From Chrysophaeum taylorii (Eukaryota; Sar; Pelagophyceae; Pelagomonadales; Pelagomonadaceae): a stretch of 64,000 nucleotides of DNA. The position numbers and the translations under genes are program-made. Shown here piece by piece: positions 60,900-64,000 of this stretch (its first letter is position 1; the number at the start of each line of letters is the position of its first letter). The stretch covers positions 1-64,000 of the forward strand of contig JAQMWT010000140.1 in NCBI GenBank assembly GCA_029834535.1, given 5' to 3'. The notes beneath the pieces were generated by a model. It was not told where the DNA came from and did not search any database. It saw nothing but the letters and a program-made list of their open reading frames with translations.

Positions 60900-62450
60900 T
60901 TACTTACGTAGTATAGGGTAAGTATCAACCAAGCCGGGGGGCCGGTCGCCGGCCTTGCACCAGGCGACTCGTGCTGGGCGCTTGGCGACGAAGTCGAGGT
61001 CGGCGAGGGCGAGGTAGTCCTGGAGGGATCTGCGCGTGCCGATACCGTAGAGGTCGAGGTGGGCCGCGAGGGTCGGGAGTTTGAGTTGGTCGACGGATAG
61101 GGCCTCCGGGTAGCCGACCTTGTGCTTGACGCGAGGCAAGACAAATTGCTGGAGGGAGTTGTGGGCCCCAGCGCCGATGGAGCGCTGGAGAGCCCCCCAG
61201 AATTTGGGTTTTTGGGGGCGGAGGTACGCGTGGGCGAGGGCGTTTCGCGGGGGACAAAAAATGTCCCAGCCGCTGGTCCAGAGTCGGGTGGAAAAGTCGA
61301 GTTCTTCCCCCATAAATATCCAGGGGAGAAAGGGGTCGAAGGGGACGTCGACGAGAAAGGACGCGTTGGCGAAGACGAAGCCCGCGCCGATAAAGGGGGC
61401 GAACCGGGGAACGTGGCGGCAGGTCTCCGACGGTTGGCCGCAATTTGGCGGCACGGTTTCTTTAATAGGGTACCGGTTCATCGCGCCGACGCGGACGATG
61501 GAGTACTCGGCGAAGCCGGCGTCGCACATGCAGGTCCCGACCTGGCGCTCCCAGGCGTAATTTCCGGGCGCGGGTTTCTGGGGGCCGCTGGGGGGGTAGT
61601 GGGAGAAAACGGGTCTCTTCGAGGGCGCGAGGTCGTAGTCGGATATAAGGATATCGTCCCAGCCCCGCGCAAAGGTCGTGTGGGCGTCGACCTGCATGTA
61701 GAACTCCTCGTCGCGCCACAGGAGGCTCCCGAGGTACCGTCCGAAGACGGGTCCGAAGGTCTCCGACTCGTTGAACCTCAGGACCCGAAGGAGCGAAGAG
61801 CACGCGGGTTCGAACGCCGTCGGTCGCGCGCAGTAGGTCCTCGCGCAGTCGAGGTCGGGCGGCGCGGGGTGGACCTTCATGTCCGAGGGCATCACGGCGG
61901 TAAAACACCCGTAGGCCGCGTGCTGCCGTTCGTCGCAGTTTTGCTGGACGAGGCCGACGAAAATATTCTCGGGATTCGAGGCTCGGGAATACAAATTATC
62001 GAGCGTGTCGGGGCATACCTCGTCGCGGAACGACGAGATCGACACGAAGATCGTCTTGGGTCTGCGACGGACCTTCTCGAATCGCCGTAGCTTCTCGTAC
62101 TTTGGCGTCTCGAACAGCAGCCTCGAGACCGCGTCGTAAAACGTCCGCCAAGCGACCTCGTCGCTCGGCCGTTGCGGCGAATTCCGCAGCCCGAACCCCT
62201 TGGGTCGGATCGGCCCGAATGCCGCGTGGATTTCTCGGACGAAATCCGTCACCAAACCGATGCGCGCCATCACGTCATCACCCTCCTGAAAAAACGGCGG
62301 CGGCGGCGGAAGAACGACTGCAGGTGGCTCCTGGACGACCACAGCTGGTGCCAGAGGCCGGTTGTTGAGGGTGTGCTCCTGGACGAGCGTGGCGAGGTAG
62401 ACGAACTGCGCGCAGGCGACAACGACGCCGAGCGCGATGAGCCATCGCAT
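60900..62450 (-). CDS. GT60-like N-acetylglucosaminyltransferase, type II membrane protein
   Basis: 516 residues from the ATG at 62450; a GTG lies upstream at 62474. Residues about 3-22 (WLIALGVVVACAQFVYLATL) form a signal anchor. The catalytic part starts KTIFVSISSFRDEVCPDTLD, continues with FVGLVQQNCDE, then FYMQVDAHTTFARGWDDILI (D-x-H metal site replacing D-x-D), and IFMGEELDFSTRLWTSGWDI with the acidic catalytic block. This order matches the GlcNAc-transferase family (GT60) that includes the Skp1 hydroxyproline GlcNAc-transferase of Dictyostelium and Toxoplasma. Here the signal anchor points to Golgi protein glycosylation instead of a cytosolic role. It is divergent from the next glycosyltransferase gene, 80 bp away. 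Confidence 0.82.
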   Translation of the reverse strand: MRWLIALGVVVACAQFVYLATLVQEHTLNNRPLAPAVVVQEPPAVVLPPPPPFFQEGDDVMARIGLVTDFVREIHAAFGPIRPKGFGLRNSPQRPSDEVAWRTFYDAVSRLLFETPKYEKLRRFEKVRRRPKTIFVSISSFRDEVCPDTLDNLYSRASNPENIFVGLVQQNCDERQHAAYGCFTAVMPSDMKVHPAPPDLDCARTYCARPTAFEPACSSLLRVLRFNESETFGPVFGRYLGSLLWRDEEFYMQVDAHTTFARGWDDILISDYDLAPSKRPVFSHYPPSGPQKPAPGNYAWERQVGTCMCDAGFAEYSIVRVGAMNRYPIKETVPPNCGQPSETCRHVPRFAPFIGAGFVFANASFLVDVPFDPFLPWIFMGEELDFSTRLWTSGWDIFCPPRNALAHAYLRPQKPKFWGALQRSIGAGAHNSLQQFVLPRVKHKVGYPEALSVDQLKLPTLAAHLDLYGIGTRRSLQDYLALADLDFVAKRPARVAWCKAGDRPPGLVDTYPILRK

Positions 62451-62530
62451 AACTGAGAGGGTGAGGATTACCACACCGGCACAAAAAAAAACCCCTCTGG
62501 TTGCAACGACGATACCCTCGTAGAGTGGTG

Positions 62531-64000
62531 ATGGACAGGGGGAAGCCTCGGCGGCGGCGGCGGCGGCGGCGGGGGGAGTTTCGGTGGGTCGTCGCGGCCG
62601 CGGCAGCGATTATCAGCCTCGGCTTGTTGTGGACCAGGAGGGAGCACCCGTCTGTCCTGCCGAGCGCGTTGCCGCGGGAACTCGTGATCGCGCCGCCGAA
62701 ACCCTTCAAGAACCAGGGGTGCGCGCCGTGCCGGGGAACCACCGGCCGGGTGACTTTGGTGACGGCGTACGACGCTTCTGCCGATCGCGAGGCGACGATG
62801 GAGCGATTGTTGAGACGACAAGTAGAATCGATCAAAGCGTATCTCGATCCAGAGGGCGTAGCGGCGCACTGGGTCGTCTGCAGCGCGCGGACGAACCTTT
62901 CGCGCGCGGCCGCGAAGTTTCCCGCGGTCAGGGTCGCGAGCGAGCTGGATGTCGAACCGTCGTTGGCGAGGTTCGACGAGCACAGGGGGGACGAGTACTC
63001 GGGCGACGGAAAGCTAAGGTCGCGGCGAGGTCGAATCGTTCAGATGATCGTCAAGCTCGTCGCGTACCGGCTCGCGCGCACGAATTTCTACGCGGTCCTC
63101 GACGCCGACGTCTTCGTTTTGCGACCTACCGCCTTCTGCGACCTTGTCGCCGCTGGCGTCAGGGGCATCGCTTCTTTCTCGCCGGAGTTTTCTCGTCGCA
63201 ACGCGACCCTCGTAGACCCTCTCAGGAGTATAGGACAGTTCGGGCGCTGGATCCGACGCTCGGGCGACGTTTTGGGGATCGATCGCGTCGCGGCGACTGG
63301 ATTCTACGGCGTCACGCCGGCCGTGTTGTCTTCTGATGTCGTGCGAGCCCTGGTCGAGTTCCTGGAACGACGCCACGGAACGAAGGAGTGGTGGCGCGTC
63401 GCCCGCCCGGGCTGGACCGAATACGGGTTGTATTTTCTCTTCTTGGAGGCGCTGGGCCTCGCGGACCGCGTCCACGAGCGCTGCGACGGTCAGCTCTACA
63501 GCGCGAACGCCTGGACGGCGACGCCGAAGGAGCTCTACGACGCTCACCTGATGGCCGCGCAGCGCTACACGGTCTTCGGCGTCTGGCAGAGCCTGCGACG
63601 CGACGAGCCGGCGGTCGCGTCGTCTAGCCTCCGGAGCCCGACGGTTTCCGAGAGCAAGCGCCGCGTCCTGGCGCATTGGGAGATGCTCGAGAGAGCTACG
63701 GACCGAACCCTAGACGACCTACGACCGCCCGACGGCACGGAAACGATAGATCTCGAAGCGTACGCGACCTACGTTTCGAGCGACGCCGACATCCCCGGCG
63801 CCTGCGCGACGGCGCGGGAGCTCGGGCGGCTCCGTCGACCGCACGTCGCCGTCGTCGACGCTGTCGTGTCTTCGGATGACCAATTGAGATCGTGCTTCGG
63901 GGCGGCGGTAATAAACGCCCCCCCGATCTCTGGCCTCGAGCCCGACGAGAGGCACTACGGGATCATCCATCTCTTTTCCCTCGCTCGCTTCGACAAGATC
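62531..64000 (+). CDS. Type II membrane glycosyltransferase with a second GT domain (partial, runs off the window)
   Basis: 490 codons without a stop from the ATG at 62531 to the window end. An Arg-rich start is followed by a signal anchor (residues about 19-36, WVVAAAAAIISLGLLW). The first domain has LVTAYDASADR at the start, FYAVLDADVFVLRP with the D-x-D metal motif, and PGWTEYGLYFLFLEALGLAD, a T-E-Y-x-L-Y block typical of DUF6492-type glycosyltransferases. After a linker, near codon 440, a new domain seems to begin: VAVVDAVVSSDDQL, then HYGIIHLFSLARFDKI, like the start of a GT8/glycogenin domain just before its D-x-D. The 3' end lies outside the window. Confidence 0.72.
   Translation, partial: MDRGKPRRRRRRRRGEFRWVVAAAAAIISLGLLWTRREHPSVLPSALPRELVIAPPKPFKNQGCAPCRGTTGRVTLVTAYDASADREATMERLLRRQVESIKAYLDPEGVAAHWVVCSARTNLSRAAAKFPAVRVASELDVEPSLARFDEHRGDEYSGDGKLRSRRGRIVQMIVKLVAYRLARTNFYAVLDADVFVLRPTAFCDLVAAGVRGIASFSPEFSRRNATLVDPLRSIGQFGRWIRRSGDVLGIDRVAATGFYGVTPAVLSSDVVRALVEFLERRHGTKEWWRVARPGWTEYGLYFLFLEALGLADRVHERCDGQLYSANAWTATPKELYDAHLMAAQRYTVFGVWQSLRRDEPAVASSSLRSPTVSESKRRVLAHWEMLERATDRTLDDLRPPDGTETIDLEAYATYVSSDADIPGACATARELGRLRRPHVAVVDAVVSSDDQLRSCFGAAVINAPPISGLEPDERHYGIIHLFSLARFDKI

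Noticed and set aside
60561-60911. Plus-strand 116-codon frame
   Set aside because: It is Lys/Glu rich, without a domain, and antisense to the better-supported spliced two-TM gene.

Overview
The window reads as nuclear DNA of a GC-rich, gene-dense unicellular eukaryote, most likely a photosynthetic stramenopile (a pelagophyte-like ochrophyte). The reasons are: mostly intronless genes spaced 40-150 bp apart; two recognisable introns of 41 and 47 nt with GT-AG ends; eukaryote-only genes (kinesin-6, IST1, SEC20, EML, TMEM43, SURF1, a UBE2Q-type E2, an RNA polymerase I subunit); and two plastid-type translation genes (ribosome recycling factor and an RsmB-type rRNA methyltransferase) that begin with a signal peptide, as expected for a complex plastid. 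The lineage is inference; a haptophyte or another secondary alga is not excluded. I saw no tRNA, rRNA or CRISPR.

Layout. 1-8.1 kb: a decayed Ty3/gypsy element on the minus strand (gag, protease, a DNA cytosine methyltransferase-like segment, RT-RNase H, integrase). 8.1-9.2 kb: hairpins, a possible MITE and a (CCCCA)n satellite. 9.3-13.4 kb: histidine-kinase-like protein, SWIM zinc-finger protein, RING membrane protein, RPA12. 14.9-17.3 kb: decayed DDE-type transposase. 18.1-26.9 kb: host gene block (E2, kinesin-6, RRF, RsmB, a PPPDE-UBL-PUB-UIM protein, two unknowns). 28.6-35.9 kb: two head-to-tail copies of a MULE-like DNA transposon; the second is internally rearranged and carries a nested LINE-tail insertion. 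36.1-39.3 kb: a RING plus J-domain gene broken by a 4-bp duplication, an ankyrin-like relic, SEC20. 39.4-41.3 kb: LINE debris. 42.3-46.7 kb: IST1, a secreted EEP-family protein, a SUZ-domain protein. 47.33-52.40 kb: a whole Ty1/copia element with short LTRs and a 5-bp target duplication, ending 84 bp before an EML gene. 52.5-64 kb: EML WD40 protein, MBOAT-like acyltransferase, TMEM43, a YD-motif repeat protein, SURF1, a spliced 70-residue two-TM protein, a GT60-like glycosyltransferase, and a second glycosyltransferase running off the right edge.

The host genes fall into themes: ubiquitin/SUMO handling (UBE2Q-like E2, PPPDE-UBL-PUB-UIM, two RING proteins), membrane traffic and cytokinesis (IST1, SEC20, kinesin-6, EML), organelle biogenesis (RRF and RsmB for the plastid, SURF1 for the mitochondrion) and Golgi glycosylation. 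The most unusual items are the methyltransferase-like segment inside the Ty3/gypsy pol region, the SWIM-Tudor tail of the MULE, the RING-J fusion, and the five-module PPPDE protein.
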